A stretch of 64,000 nt of DNA. Source: Promethearchaeati archaeon (lineage in GTDB: Archaea > Asgardarchaeota > Heimdallarchaeia > Heimdallarchaeales > Heimdallarchaeaceae). The notes under the pieces were generated by a model. The model searched no databases and was not told where the DNA came from. It was given only the letters and a program-made list of their open reading frames with translations. Numbering within the stretch: position 1 is the first letter of the stretch; each line of letters begins with the position of its first letter. Positions 33,497 to 42,163 of this stretch are shown piece after piece. The stretch is taken from assembly GCA_013166775.1 (NCBI GenBank), contig JABLTJ010000010.1, positions 1 through 64,000 of the forward strand, in the 5' to 3' direction. The position numbers were made by a program, and so were the translations under genes.

Positions 33497-34369
33497 ATGG
33501 AGTTTGAAAAAATAGGCGTTTATAATCCAGATGCTTTGTATGCTTTACAGGAGATACAACCTCTGGAATTTGCACTGCGTTCACCAATTAAGCGTTTAGA
33601 TTTTATAATAGGCTTTCTTAAAAAAAGGAAACCAGAAATTGTAGAAGCTTATGTTAAAAAGCTTGAAGAAAAATACGGAAAATTGGCGACAAAATCATAC
33701 GTTGATCAATCTGATATTGATATTAAGAAAATGATATCGGATTTATCAAATCTAAAGGAGTTTCCTGATTTAGCGAAAAGAAGTCTAAATCTTTTTCTTA
33801 ACTTACTAGAGATTGAAGATAATACTGACTGGATCAAAGAAAAGACAAAAATCATTCAGAAGAATTATATTAAATCATTCTTGGGACCAAAATATTACAA
33901 CATTGAGAGCTTAGTGAATATAATTGAAAGAGAAGAAGCAGTTCAGTTATACAAGAATTATATTACTGAATTTATGATCGATTACTATAAAGATATGGAA
34001 GATAATGTAGAAGATCTAGATGCTTTTTGGAAAAAACGCTTCCAAAACTATGCGGAAGATGAATCAGATCATTGGGTTGTCATTCATAGTAAACCTAACA
34101 AAGGTAAACTGATTTACCGAAAAGATGTTTGTCTTTGGATTGATGCTATGGAGGATTTTACAGATACAGAGTTTAAATATCTAGTGTGCTGTTATGGTGA
34201 TTTTCAAGGAGCTAAAAGAGAGAATAAGCATTTCATATTAACAATGGATCATACAATTGCAAAAGGTGATCCTTTTTGTAGTTGTATTCTCCATGATACA
34301 AGGATCGATTGGGATCTAACACATCCCCCAAAAGAATTTTGGGATAGCATTTGGCCATTACAGGAATAG
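33497..34369 (+). CDS. ATC-hydrolase-like protein, paralogue 7
   Basis: A 290-residue protein from ATG 33497 with AGAGGTG just upstream. It closely resembles paralogue 6: L-Q-E-I-Q-P-L-E-F-A-L-R-S at the start and M-D-H-T-I-A-K-G-D-P-F-C-S-C-I-L-H-D-T-R near the end, then T-H-P-P-K-E-F-W. Here the Cys-Asp of the motif is Cys-Ser, a change at an otherwise fixed position that may alter activity. It is the last gene of the array. Confidence 0.65.
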   Translation: MEFEKIGVYNPDALYALQEIQPLEFALRSPIKRLDFIIGFLKKRKPEIVEAYVKKLEEKYGKLATKSYVDQSDIDIKKMISDLSNLKEFPDLAKRSLNLFLNLLEIEDNTDWIKEKTKIIQKNYIKSFLGPKYYNIESLVNIIEREEAVQLYKNYITEFMIDYYKDMEDNVEDLDAFWKKRFQNYAEDESDHWVVIHSKPNKGKLIYRKDVCLWIDAMEDFTDTEFKYLVCCYGDFQGAKRENKHFILTMDHTIAKGDPFCSCILHDTRIDWDLTHPPKEFWDSIWPLQE

Positions 34370-34410
34370 CAGAATAAATAAAAAAATTAAGTGTTAATAT
34401 ATTGTAATGT

Positions 34411-34902
34411 TTACTCAACTTTACTAAGAATCTGGAGAAAGAATAAACCTAGAGTGTTTTTGTGAAATAGAGTGTATATCCCAACAACTCCAACTGCAAG
34501 TAACAATATCAAAGGATATGGTAATGCAAATAGTCTATTCTCAATTAGTACTCTTATACCTAGATACAACACATAGATTGTCAAAGCTGAACCTGCTGAA
34601 TATATACTTGTTAGGAGGAACCATCCTGATTTTTTCTTATTAATAAAAAGTAAATTCGCTGCTAAGCTTATTATTGCTAAGATAAGAAAAATGGTTCCAA
34701 CCAATTTGAATAAAGGATCAAAATCAGGTAAATCGTCAATTTCCCCATCTGGTAAGTAAGAAGACCCTCTTGAGATAATTAAAAGAAATGTACCTATACC
34801 CATTCCCAAAACTGCTAGTATGTAAGTTAGAATGATGGTTGTTTTTCCTTGAGAAGAGAATGCTTCAGAGTCATCTGGATAGAAAAATGATAAATTGCTC
34901 AT
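34411..34902 (-). CDS. Hypothetical membrane protein
   Basis: A 163-residue protein with four hydrophobic segments. A short N-terminal soluble stretch precedes the first, and a ~20-residue acidic loop with G-E-I-D-D-L-P-D-F-D-P lies between segments 1 and 2. There are no catalytic motifs. It converges on the ATC array, 41 bases from its end. I do not recognise the family. Confidence 0.6.
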   Translation of the reverse strand: MSNLSFFYPDDSEAFSSQGKTTIILTYILAVLGMGIGTFLLIISRGSSYLPDGEIDDLPDFDPLFKLVGTIFLILAIISLAANLLFINKKKSGWFLLTSIYSAGSALTIYVLYLGIRVLIENRLFALPYPLILLLAVGVVGIYTLFHKNTLGLFFLQILSKVE

Positions 34903-34972
34903 TATTTTAACAAAGGTTCAGATATTTATAAAAATTCCATCTCTAGAAAGAAGAAGAAAACTTGCTAGACAA

Positions 34973-35383
34973 CTATTTTGCTGGTTTTTCATTTGCTACA
35001 GAATTTCTCATAGTAAGTTTCAGAGATGTAAATAGTGCTGCAAATCCTAATGTCCCTGCAATAATAAAGAATGGCCATAGTTCTCTGTATTCAAGGAGAT
35101 TGAAGTACACGAACAGCATACTAGTACTAATTCCTAAAAACATTGACCATCCCCAGTAAAACAATGAATCTATCCATGTTATAGTTGGTTTTTTTAGACC
35201 AAAATATGCAATAATCGCAAATCCACTCCACATACCTATTCCTATTATTGGATATATTTGCCATTCTTCCCAATTGAAAAATAATCCAAAACCCAAAGCA
35301 AGCATAGCAGTCAAAGTTGTGAGAAATAGAATTACGGTCCATAAAGTTAATAGATAGAGAGGTTTACGCTGTTTCTCCATCAA
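34973..35383 (-). CDS. Small four-helix membrane protein
   Basis: A 136-residue protein with four membrane segments. The first follows K-Q-R-K-P-L-Y-L-L-T-L-W-T, and a loop has K-K-P-T-I-T-W. The next gene upstream (35413-35755) has the same layout and related sequence (K-Y-L-F-G-L-T-I-W-T and I-Q-P-T-I-T), so the two are tandem paralogues. Only this copy is intact. The function is unknown. Confidence 0.6.
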   Translation of the reverse strand: MMEKQRKPLYLLTLWTVILFLTTLTAMLALGFGLFFNWEEWQIYPIIGIGMWSGFAIIAYFGLKKPTITWIDSLFYWGWSMFLGISTSMLFVYFNLLEYRELWPFFIIAGTLGFAALFTSLKLTMRNSVANEKPAK

Positions 35384-35412
35384 TGAGAAATGAATTCCTC
35401 CTGCCCATTATA

Positions 35413-35755
35413 CTAAATGAAAAGTAACCATAACAGGCATAGCTTGAAAATCCTCCACGCTCCTAAATTGGAATAAGCAAGAGCAATCATACTGATAGTA
35501 GTTGCCATAAACAGAAAGAACAACCAAATTATGATTGTTATTGTAGGTTGAATATACCTTTTTCTAAAAACGAGATAAAAAATCGTCATCAAAACTATGA
35601 GAACTACCATTCCGAATAGGACTACAAAACCACTCCAGACCAGATAAATCATGCCGAAGAACAAACACAAATAAAATCCCTATTATACTACTAATTATCC
35701 AAGTCCAAATAGTTAAGCCAAACAGGTATTTTTGTCTTTCTTTTATTGAAATCAT
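35413..35755 (-). pseudogene. Frameshifted paralogue of the four-helix membrane protein
   Basis: Two overlapping reading frames together give one protein like the intact neighbour at 34973-35383. The N-terminal part starts ATG 35755 (M-I-S-I-K-E-R-Q-K-Y-L-F-G-L-T-I-W-T) and loses the pattern after G-I-L-F-V-F. The membrane segments then continue in the next frame (L-V-W-S-G-F-V-V-L-F-G). The shift lies near 35650-35675. The C-terminus is also shorter than in the neighbour. Confidence 0.65.
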
Positions 35756-35959
35756 TAAATTACGCTTTTATACATTAATATAATTTCACTATAAGAATAA
35801 TGAAAATCTATCAAATTATCCTATTTATTTGTGTATATTCCCAGTACATCCCATTCAAAAAATTTTATAAAAAAAGAAAAGAAGTCTAAAGAGATTGTGT
35901 AAGAGTAGATAATAATAAACTTAAAGTTTGATTGTTACTTACTTGAATTACTTGCTGAC

Positions 35960-36157
35960 TTAGACTGTAGTTACGTTTGTTGCTTGAGTACCTCTATCGG
36001 TATCTTCAACTTCGAATTCAACCTCATCTCCTTCTCTGAGATCATCAAATTCACCTGAAACTGCTGTGCGGTGGAAAAAGAGATCTTTTTCTTCTCCTTC
36101 AACAGTGATGAATCCATAACCTTTGTCTGAGATGATTCTTTTGATATTTCCTTTCAA
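35960..36157 (-). CDS. Cold-shock domain protein 1
   Basis: A 65-residue protein forming one cold-shock OB fold. It has K-G-Y-G-F-I (RNP1) and D-L-F-F-H (RNP2), the aromatic RNA-contact residues, and a basic first strand. It ends T-N-V-T-T-V, a full-length domain with no tail. It should bind single-stranded RNA and act as an RNA chaperone. A paralogue is at 37878-38075. Confidence 0.92.
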   Translation of the reverse strand: MKGNIKRIISDKGYGFITVEGEEKDLFFHRTAVSGEFDDLREGDEVEFEVEDTDRGTQATNVTTV

Positions 36158-36343
36158 ATTAATTCCTCAATTTAGTTATTTGTTAGAATCCTGTTAGAGA
36201 TTCTTTAATTAAAAATGGATATTCAGAAATTAGTTAATCTTTTAAGAGTTAAACAGAAATCTAAACCATCTTATTTTTAATTGTAATAAAAAATTGATTT
36301 ATCGCCTAATAAAGTATACTATTAATACAAACTAATAATCAGA

Positions 36344-36727
36344 TTACAAACCCTGCAATAAAATATAGTGAATATTGTAAATTATTCTCTGAAGTTTACC
36401 ATCCTTTTGAGTTTTTTCATAGATTTCTTTGATTTTAATTTCATTACCTGTTTTGCCAATTACAGAATATTCTTCCTCTGTTCTTGTATATTTAAGATCA
36501 AATTCCTCTTCAAAGAATACTTCGAGATAATCGATCTTTCCATTCTCTAACGCATCTTCAAATTCATCATATGAGAGCCCAAATCCCTTTTCTGGAGGAT
36601 GAACGCCTTGTTTTATTAATTTAAGAACAATATCTTCATGGTTACAAGCTGGGCATTGTATGATATCAAATAGGGTTTCATAATCTTCATCAAACCTGTT
36701 TTGGCACTTTTTACAGTAAAACTTCAT
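36344..36727 (-). CDS. Zinc-ribbon hypothetical protein
   Basis: A 127-residue protein with an N-terminal zinc ribbon, Y-C-K-K-C at 4-8 and Q-C-P-A-C at about 29-33, like FmdB-type ribbons. An acidic region follows (F-F-E-E-E-F-D-L), then a basic C-terminus. No known domain is recognisable in the rest. It is upstream of cold-shock gene 1 on the same strand, with 186 bases between them. Confidence 0.6.
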   Translation of the reverse strand: MKFYCKKCQNRFDEDYETLFDIIQCPACNHEDIVLKLIKQGVHPPEKGFGLSYDEFEDALENGKIDYLEVFFEEEFDLKYTRTEEEYSVIGKTGNEIKIKEIYEKTQKDGKLQRIIYNIHYILLQGL

Positions 36728-36860
36728 TTATTTGTATTAGTGATACTAGTTTAAAAAACTATACAAATCAAATATTACTTATAGAAATTTCCACTATTTT
36801 CTCTTTTCTAAGATAATAGAACAACACAACTTATTTAAAATTCAATTACAGTTTTCATAT

Positions 36861-37250
36861 ATGAGTGAACGTGAAGTAAAATATTACAAGATGTTAGCTA
36901 AGAAATATGAAACTGCTGAAAAAATGTTTGAAGCAAAAGAAGACTATGATGAATTAGAAGCTGATAAAGCTAGTTTTCAGAAAAAACAAGCTAGGGGAAA
37001 TGCTGAAGTACAAGAACAGCAGCTAAAAATAGTAAAGTTAAGAAATGATGGTAAAGAAGATAAAGCTCTGAAACAAGAAATGAAATTAAAGAAGAAAGAA
37101 GCAAATATTGCTCAATTCAAAAGAACAATTCAGGAAATTCAATCGAAAATAGAAAAGAAGAAACTAGAAGTTCTTAAAAATGAAGGTGAACTTCAAAAAA
37201 TAGAAACCCAGTTAAGAGCGGATTTTGCAGAAAAATTTACACAAATGTAA
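36861..37250 (+). CDS. Coiled-coil protein
   Basis: A 129-residue protein that is almost wholly helical and charged, with heptad-like hydrophobic spacing from about residue 35 to 120 (long runs of Lys/Glu with Leu/Ile). There are no Cys and no membrane segment. It ends F-A-E-K-F-T-Q-M and overlaps the end of the convergent broken gene by 39 bases. It may be a structural or tethering protein. I cannot name a family. Confidence 0.6.
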   Translation: MSEREVKYYKMLAKKYETAEKMFEAKEDYDELEADKASFQKKQARGNAEVQEQQLKIVKLRNDGKEDKALKQEMKLKKKEANIAQFKRTIQEIQSKIEKKKLEVLKNEGELQKIETQLRADFAEKFTQM

Positions 37251-37688
37251 ATCATTTGATATTCTTTTCTCTTTATGAACTATAGTTACATAATTTGGAG
37301 CTTCTTTTTTTATGCCAAGAAGCCATAACCATCTCTTAAAATCTAAAATAAATGCAATAATTGTGATTCCTATTTGTGGTAGAAGCACAGCTATACCTGT
37401 AAAGATAAATTGACCATAATAATATGCACTTAACATCCCTAAAGCTGCTGAAAATATTTCTACACTCACCTTAATCTATCCTGGAACGGATAATCCTATA
37501 GTTTTTGTATCTAGTGATCTTTTATCACCAGGGGTGTTTAGTAGAGCTAAAGAAAGAATGCTTAATGCGAATAATAAACCAAATCCATAACATATTAAGA
37601 TAGCAGATAATAGTAACCATAACCATGTAGTTAATTCTGTTAAGAATCTCATAATAGGAGGCACATATAGCTTTTTTGATTCAGACAT
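37212..37688 (-). pseudogene. Small membrane protein gene interrupted by an in-frame TAG
   Basis: One continuous frame from ATG 37688 to the stop at 37212, broken by TAG at 37476-37478. Part 1 (70 residues) has two membrane segments and ends G-L-S-V-P-G. After TAG the frame continues I-K-V-S-V-E-I-F-S-A and two more membrane segments. The break falls at V-P-G-*-I-K-V, where Trp (TGG) would fit well, so TGG to TAG is the simplest explanation. A separate downstream start (GTG 37469) could still express part 2. The layout loosely resembles small YrdB-like four-helix proteins. Confidence 0.65.
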
Positions 37689-37877
37689 TTTTAAAACTTC
37701 GATCTACTTTCTTTATAAGATAAAAGAGCTAGTATTTACCAAAATTAACGATTAACTTCTTTTTTGGTATTTCTCCTATTAAGAATATGTGATAGCATCT
37801 AATGCAACCTGTTAAACGACTTCTTAAAAAGAAAAGATGTATGATATTTTTTCAATATCGTACTTTTACTTAGATTC

Positions 37878-38075
37878 TTATATTGTTTTAAGATTTACTG
37901 CTTGAAGTCCTCTATCAGTTTCTTCAACATCGAATTCTACATTATCTCCTTCTTTTAGATCACCGAATTCAACAGTAACTCCAGATTGATGGAAAAAGAT
38001 ATCTTTCTCATCGTCTTCAGTTTGGATAAAACCAAAGTTTCTATTATACATTATTCTTTTGATTGTGCCTTTCAT
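37878..38075 (-). CDS. Cold-shock domain protein 2
   Basis: A 65-residue cold-shock domain with N-F-G-F-I (RNP1) and D-I-F-F-H (RNP2). It has the same length and start (M-K-G-x-I-K-R-I) as the copy at 35960-36157 but differs in about a third of positions, so it is not a recent copy. RNP1 has N-R-N-F-G-F instead of D-K-G-Y-G-F, which may change RNA preference. Confidence 0.92.
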   Translation of the reverse strand: MKGTIKRIMYNRNFGFIQTEDDEKDIFFHQSGVTVEFGDLKEGDNVEFDVEETDRGLQAVNLKTI

Positions 38076-38306
38076 TTAGCTTTCCTCCATTTATTTTTCA
38101 CTTTTAGGAAGTGACATCCAATAAATTGAAACATAGTAATCAGATGTAGCTAAATCTTGTTAAGAATTAAAACAATCATAACTAACTAGTTCAAATCTAC
38201 TTAATTAACACTACATAGAGGGTTCATAAACTATTGGGTAAGCTTAAATTAAAAAATAAAAGAAGCTCTAGAACAAAATTATAAGTATTCAATCTTTTTC
38301 CTACTT

Positions 38307-38906
38307 ATGGAATCAGATTCTAAAAAACCTGATGATGAACAGAGAATTCGTAGTCTTCTATACAAAATTCAAAAGGGTTATACTGACAGGGATGAGAATG
38401 TGGTCTCTGAATGGGCTGAAGACCTATTTGATGAACGGGTAACGATAATTGGTACAAGTTCAATTAAACCTGGAGATTTTGAATGGAGGAATGGACATGC
38501 AGCTGCTATTGAAATGTTTAGAAGTGACTGGTTAAATTGGGGAGATGTAAAACTTTCAACCGAAGAAGCAGAGATAGATATTGAAGGAAATGCATCATGG
38601 GTAGCAGTATATGCAACAGTTACAAGGGATACAAAGAAAAGCGTAAATCATTCTGCAGAAGTGAGTCGAGAGCGATCATTAAAACGAATAAAGCAGTACT
38701 CTGAAAAGGAATGGACAACAAAACAAGCTCTTTACGAGATTATTTATGATGCAAGTATGGTTTTAACACAGTACGAAAGAAGTGATATATTTATTTGGCC
38801 AATTAGAATAACTCTTGGATTGTTTCAACGAAATAATAAATGGTTAATAAGACAAGTACACTTTTCATTTCCAGGAAGAGGATTTCCAAATGTAAGATTA
38901 GAATAA
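38307..38906 (+). CDS. NTF2/SnoaL-like protein
   Basis: A 199-residue protein with an NTF2-like cone fold pattern. An N-terminal helix has R-S-L-L-Y-K-I-Q-K-G-Y, then D-L-F-D-E-R-V-T-I-I-G-T, and later strands with A-S-W-V-A-V-Y-A-T-V-T and W-L-I-R-Q-V-H-F-S-F-P. There are no catalytic residues I can assign. A ~30-residue insertion near residue 115-145 is Lys/Arg-rich. Members of this fold range from enzymes to binding proteins. Confidence 0.65.
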   Translation: MESDSKKPDDEQRIRSLLYKIQKGYTDRDENVVSEWAEDLFDERVTIIGTSSIKPGDFEWRNGHAAAIEMFRSDWLNWGDVKLSTEEAEIDIEGNASWVAVYATVTRDTKKSVNHSAEVSRERSLKRIKQYSEKEWTTKQALYEIIYDASMVLTQYERSDIFIWPIRITLGLFQRNNKWLIRQVHFSFPGRGFPNVRLE

Positions 38907-39002
38907 TAAAACATTTTATTTTCTCTAATTGCTTTGCAAATAGAAATATAAATGTTTGAAAAGTAATAACCAACCTCAATAAAATATAATACTTGTGTTA
39001 GC

Positions 39003-39866
39003 ATGAATGAACAGGAAAATTTCGATGAAATAGAAAAACAAAAGTTATTCTCTCCAATTATTATGTTTTTACTATTAAGCTTTGTAATAACTTGGGGATT
39101 ATCTTTGTTGTTTATCTATCCTCTCAATTTCATTTACCAGATGAGAAGCTTTGATAGTTTCATTGGTATTCTCTGTACTATTGCTGTTGGATTACAGAGT
39201 TTTGGTCCTACATTCGCAGCAATAATAACAATAGTTTATTATGAAGGTAAAAAAGGTTTGAAAGAATTTGGAAAACGTTTCATAAAAATCAAAGTCAAAT
39301 TTTATTGGTATCTCCTGGTTTTCTTTTTACCAGTGATAGTTTATTCTATACCTATCATAGCAAATCTGATTTTTGGTAATCCAAATAATTACTCTTACTT
39401 TGATACAAGTATTTGGGGTATAGATGTCTCTGTTATTATAATCAATATTGTTTTTGCAGGTTTAGCAGAAGAGCCTGGTTGGAGGGGATTTGCAGTTCCA
39501 GAGATGAGTAAGAAGCACCGACCAATCGTAACAGGTATGGTTATTGGTGTATTCTGGGCTGTATGGCACCTGTTATCGTATATTTACGGTGGAAGATCCT
39601 GGTCAACTTTTCCTCAGTTTGTTTTTACAGTTACTATTATCTCGTGTATCTATGTATGGATCTATATGAAAACAGAAAGTGTTCCCTTAATGATTATATT
39701 TCATGTTATGCATAATCTCTCAAATCGAGTATTTATTAAATACCATAAACCAATCTGGGGAGGTTTAATCTATCTTCTAGTTCTCTCTTTTATTATCATA
39801 CTTGATAGATCATTTGTATTTAAAAAACCAAACCTGCTGGATTCTGAAGAAGAGATTGATTCTTAG
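39003..39866 (+). CDS. CPBP-family intramembrane metalloprotease
   Basis: A 287-residue membrane protein with about eight segments and the CPBP motifs A-E-E-P-G-W-R-G (EExxxR), F-W-A-V-W-H (FxxxH) and I-F-H-V-M-H-N (third His). It is a different branch from the copy at 12499-13458: the motif-1 variant E-E-P-G-W-R is the form seen in many archaeal and Bacillus-type members. The target is unknown. Confidence 0.85.
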   Translation: MNEQENFDEIEKQKLFSPIIMFLLLSFVITWGLSLLFIYPLNFIYQMRSFDSFIGILCTIAVGLQSFGPTFAAIITIVYYEGKKGLKEFGKRFIKIKVKFYWYLLVFFLPVIVYSIPIIANLIFGNPNNYSYFDTSIWGIDVSVIIINIVFAGLAEEPGWRGFAVPEMSKKHRPIVTGMVIGVFWAVWHLLSYIYGGRSWSTFPQFVFTVTIISCIYVWIYMKTESVPLMIIFHVMHNLSNRVFIKYHKPIWGGLIYLLVLSFIIILDRSFVFKKPNLLDSEEEIDS

Positions 39867-39980
39867 ATCTTTAATGAAAACAATTTCCCAAAAACCTTTT
39901 TCTAAAATGAAAAATGTGTTTTATTCTAATAGATATATATAATCCGAAACACCATTCAATATTATATCAACATTATATTA

Positions 39981-40193
39981 GTGGTGAAATCATTGGATAG
40001 AAAAATCCTCAAAGAAAAACAAAGAGAATTAAAAGAAAATGTACGAGGAAAACCATACTTCAATACTATAAAACCAAAAATCCGTTTTACGATTGAAGTT
40101 TTCAAATTAATTTTTAAAGATATTAAATCTACTAGATTATTTCATTCTAAGAAATCGAAAACTCAAGACGAGAAATTGATTGAAGACTCATAA
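39981..40193 (+). CDS. Small basic hypothetical protein
   Basis: A 70-residue Lys/Arg-rich protein with one amphipathic stretch (F-T-I-E-V-F-K-L-I-F-K-D-I). Starts GTG 39981 or GTG 39984. It has no motif I recognise and lies 75 bases before the SDR gene on the same strand, so the two could be cotranscribed. Confidence 0.4.
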   Translation: MVKSLDRKILKEKQRELKENVRGKPYFNTIKPKIRFTIEVFKLIFKDIKSTRLFHSKKSKTQDEKLIEDS

Positions 40194-40268
40194 TTTCGCT
40201 TTAAGCGCGTTCTAAACTTGTTACTCGAAGCGGTTATACTTTTATACATATAACTGAAAAAATAGGAT

Positions 40269-41342
40269 ATGTCTAAATATTCTATTAAATCAAAATTAGG
40301 GGACTTAATGAAAAGTCCTAAGGCTAGAGCAGTTTTGGAGAAACATTTACCTGGAATCTCTAAAGATCCTCAGCTGAAGAGGGGATTTAAAATGACACTG
40401 AAGTTTATTGCTAATATGCCCGGTTCTGGTTTCCCCAAAGAGAAACTACCTGATATAGACGCTGATTTGCAGGCTATAATAGAGGATGATGAAGAACTTC
40501 TCTCAGTACAAGAAGATGTCGAAGAACCTATTCCCTCAACACTGGGTTATACTATCAAGGAAATTCCTGAAGCTACGAAAAGGTTGGAAGGAAAAGTTGT
40601 AGTTCTTACAGGTGCTAGCGCGGGGCTCGGAAAGCAGATGTCTATCCGTCTTGCTCAGGAAGGAGCAAAATTGGCTATATGTGCCAGATCAGTGGATAAG
40701 TTGAAGATCACAGCGGATTTATGCGAAGCTGAAGGAGCTGAAGTACTAGCTGAAAAGTGCGATGTCTCGAAATATGATGATTTGAAGAAATTTGTTGATA
40801 AGACAGTGAAGAAATTCGGAACTATTGATGTCCTTGTTAATAATGCAAATTATGAAGCAGATCGACAGCTTTTTCTAAATCAAGATGTGGAAGAATTAGA
40901 CAAAGCTTTACACACAGGTGTTTACGCCCACTGGCACTTGATGAAATTAAGCTATCCTTACATGAAAGGAAAATCCTCGTCAATAATCAATTTCACTTCA
41001 GGAACCTATCAAGTAGGTTTGGATTTGTATGCTTCTTATGCTGCTGATAAAGGAGCAATACGTGCTCTTTCTATGGTAGTTGCTCGTGAGTGGGGAGCTG
41101 ATGGCATTCGAGTGAATACAATTAGTCCTGTTGCCATTACCGATACCATCGTGGATAAACTTTCACCAGAATACTCCGCATGGGTAAAAGGTATGATGAA
41201 GGACAATGCTATGCAACGGGTTGGTGATCCTTATTCAGATATCGCACCAGTTTTGGTCTTCCTTGCCTCAGAGGAGAGCCGATGGATCACAGGACAGAAC
41301 ATCAATGTGGATGGAGGACAAAGAGAGACAATACATATTTAA
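40269..41342 (+). CDS. Short-chain dehydrogenase/reductase with N-terminal extension
   Basis: A 357-residue protein. Residues ~105-357 are a classical SDR: T-G-A-S-A-G-L-G-K (cofactor loop, about 115-123), V-N-N-A, a catalytic Ser in N-F-T-S-G-T, and Y-A-A-D-K (catalytic Tyr and Lys). The end has T-G-Q-N-I-N-V-D-G-G. Residues 1-100 are a helical extension not found in ordinary SDRs. It should reduce or oxidise an alcohol/ketone with NAD(P). Base use is visibly richer in G and C than the neighbours, which hints at transfer or stronger expression. Confidence 0.88.
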   Translation: MSKYSIKSKLGDLMKSPKARAVLEKHLPGISKDPQLKRGFKMTLKFIANMPGSGFPKEKLPDIDADLQAIIEDDEELLSVQEDVEEPIPSTLGYTIKEIPEATKRLEGKVVVLTGASAGLGKQMSIRLAQEGAKLAICARSVDKLKITADLCEAEGAEVLAEKCDVSKYDDLKKFVDKTVKKFGTIDVLVNNANYEADRQLFLNQDVEELDKALHTGVYAHWHLMKLSYPYMKGKSSSIINFTSGTYQVGLDLYASYAADKGAIRALSMVVAREWGADGIRVNTISPVAITDTIVDKLSPEYSAWVKGMMKDNAMQRVGDPYSDIAPVLVFLASEESRWITGQNINVDGGQRETIHI

Positions 41343-41513
41343 TCCATGTTGAAGGATATTCAGTTTATTTTGAGCTTGTATCCTCCTACTTTCTTCTTTC
41401 TTTATCAAAAAGACAAATAATTTTTTTATTAGTTACTGATGGACAATTAACTTTACGAACTAAATTTGATGAAATAATTTCAGAGTACTTTATATTCTAT
41501 TACATTGAAAATC

Positions 41514-42086
41514 TTATTTCTGTTCAAGTTTTTTTGCTAAGAAAATGTATTTTCCCCATTTTTTTTCCTCTCCTGAAAATCTAACTTCTTCATGTATTAT
41601 CTCCCATTTATTATTAGACTCTTTTAGTGCATTCTTTAGTAAACCCTCTCTCAAAGATAAGCTCCCTATGCGTTCATTTGAATAAGGAACTTTTATGAAA
41701 AGTAAACCCCCTTCTTTAGTATTCTCTATAAATTTGTTAAGAATACCTATTTGTTCAATTTGATAAAAGAAATAATGAAATATGTAACTTAATACAATGA
41801 TATCAAATTTCTCGGAGAAGCTGTATTCCTGAATATCACAAACCACTCCTTTAACCTTAGAATTCTCACGTTTAGCTTTTTCATTCATTATGTCAATAGC
41901 TATCTCAGACATATCAATCCCAATAACATCATAACCTAATGATGCAAGATAGAAACTGTTTCTCCCAAGACCACAAGCAACATCTAAGGCTTTTCCATTA
42001 TCTACTTCTTCTAGAAACTCTACCAAATCTTCGTCAGGTTCATCAACAAAACAAAAAGCGTAATACCACTCTTCATCAGAAGACAT
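41514..42086 (-). CDS. SAM-dependent methyltransferase
   Basis: A 190-residue class I methyltransferase. Motif I is A-L-D-V-A-C-G-L-G-R-N-S (about residues 32-43), motif II V-I-G-I-D-M-S, and the later strands V-V-C-D-I and I-I-V-L-S-Y-I-F-H-Y. The layout is TehB-like, a branch that methylates small or inorganic thiols and metalloids, but the acceptor is not readable. I use ATG 42086; the in-frame GTG at 42095 is an alternative. Confidence 0.8.
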   Translation of the reverse strand: MSSDEEWYYAFCFVDEPDEDLVEFLEEVDNGKALDVACGLGRNSFYLASLGYDVIGIDMSEIAIDIMNEKAKRENSKVKGVVCDIQEYSFSEKFDIIVLSYIFHYFFYQIEQIGILNKFIENTKEGGLLFIKVPYSNERIGSLSLREGLLKNALKESNNKWEIIHEEVRFSGEEKKWGKYIFLAKKLEQK

Positions 42087-42163
42087 AATGTACACAATAT
42101 CAAAAAAATCAAATAAATCTTCTTATTTCAAATATAAAATTGCAAGTTAGCTTATTTACATGT

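Noticed and set aside
37476..37478. TAG as a pyrrolysine codon
   Set aside because: No pyl gene in the window, no following hairpin signal, and Trp (TGG) one base away fits the context better; kept only as a remote option.
40197..40240. Short GC-richer stretch with a CGCTT-T-AAGCG dyad, considered as a tRNA or tRNA remnant
   Set aside because: No cloverleaf can be drawn (no T-loop GTTCGAATC-like arm with matching acceptor stem); more likely part of the SDR promoter.
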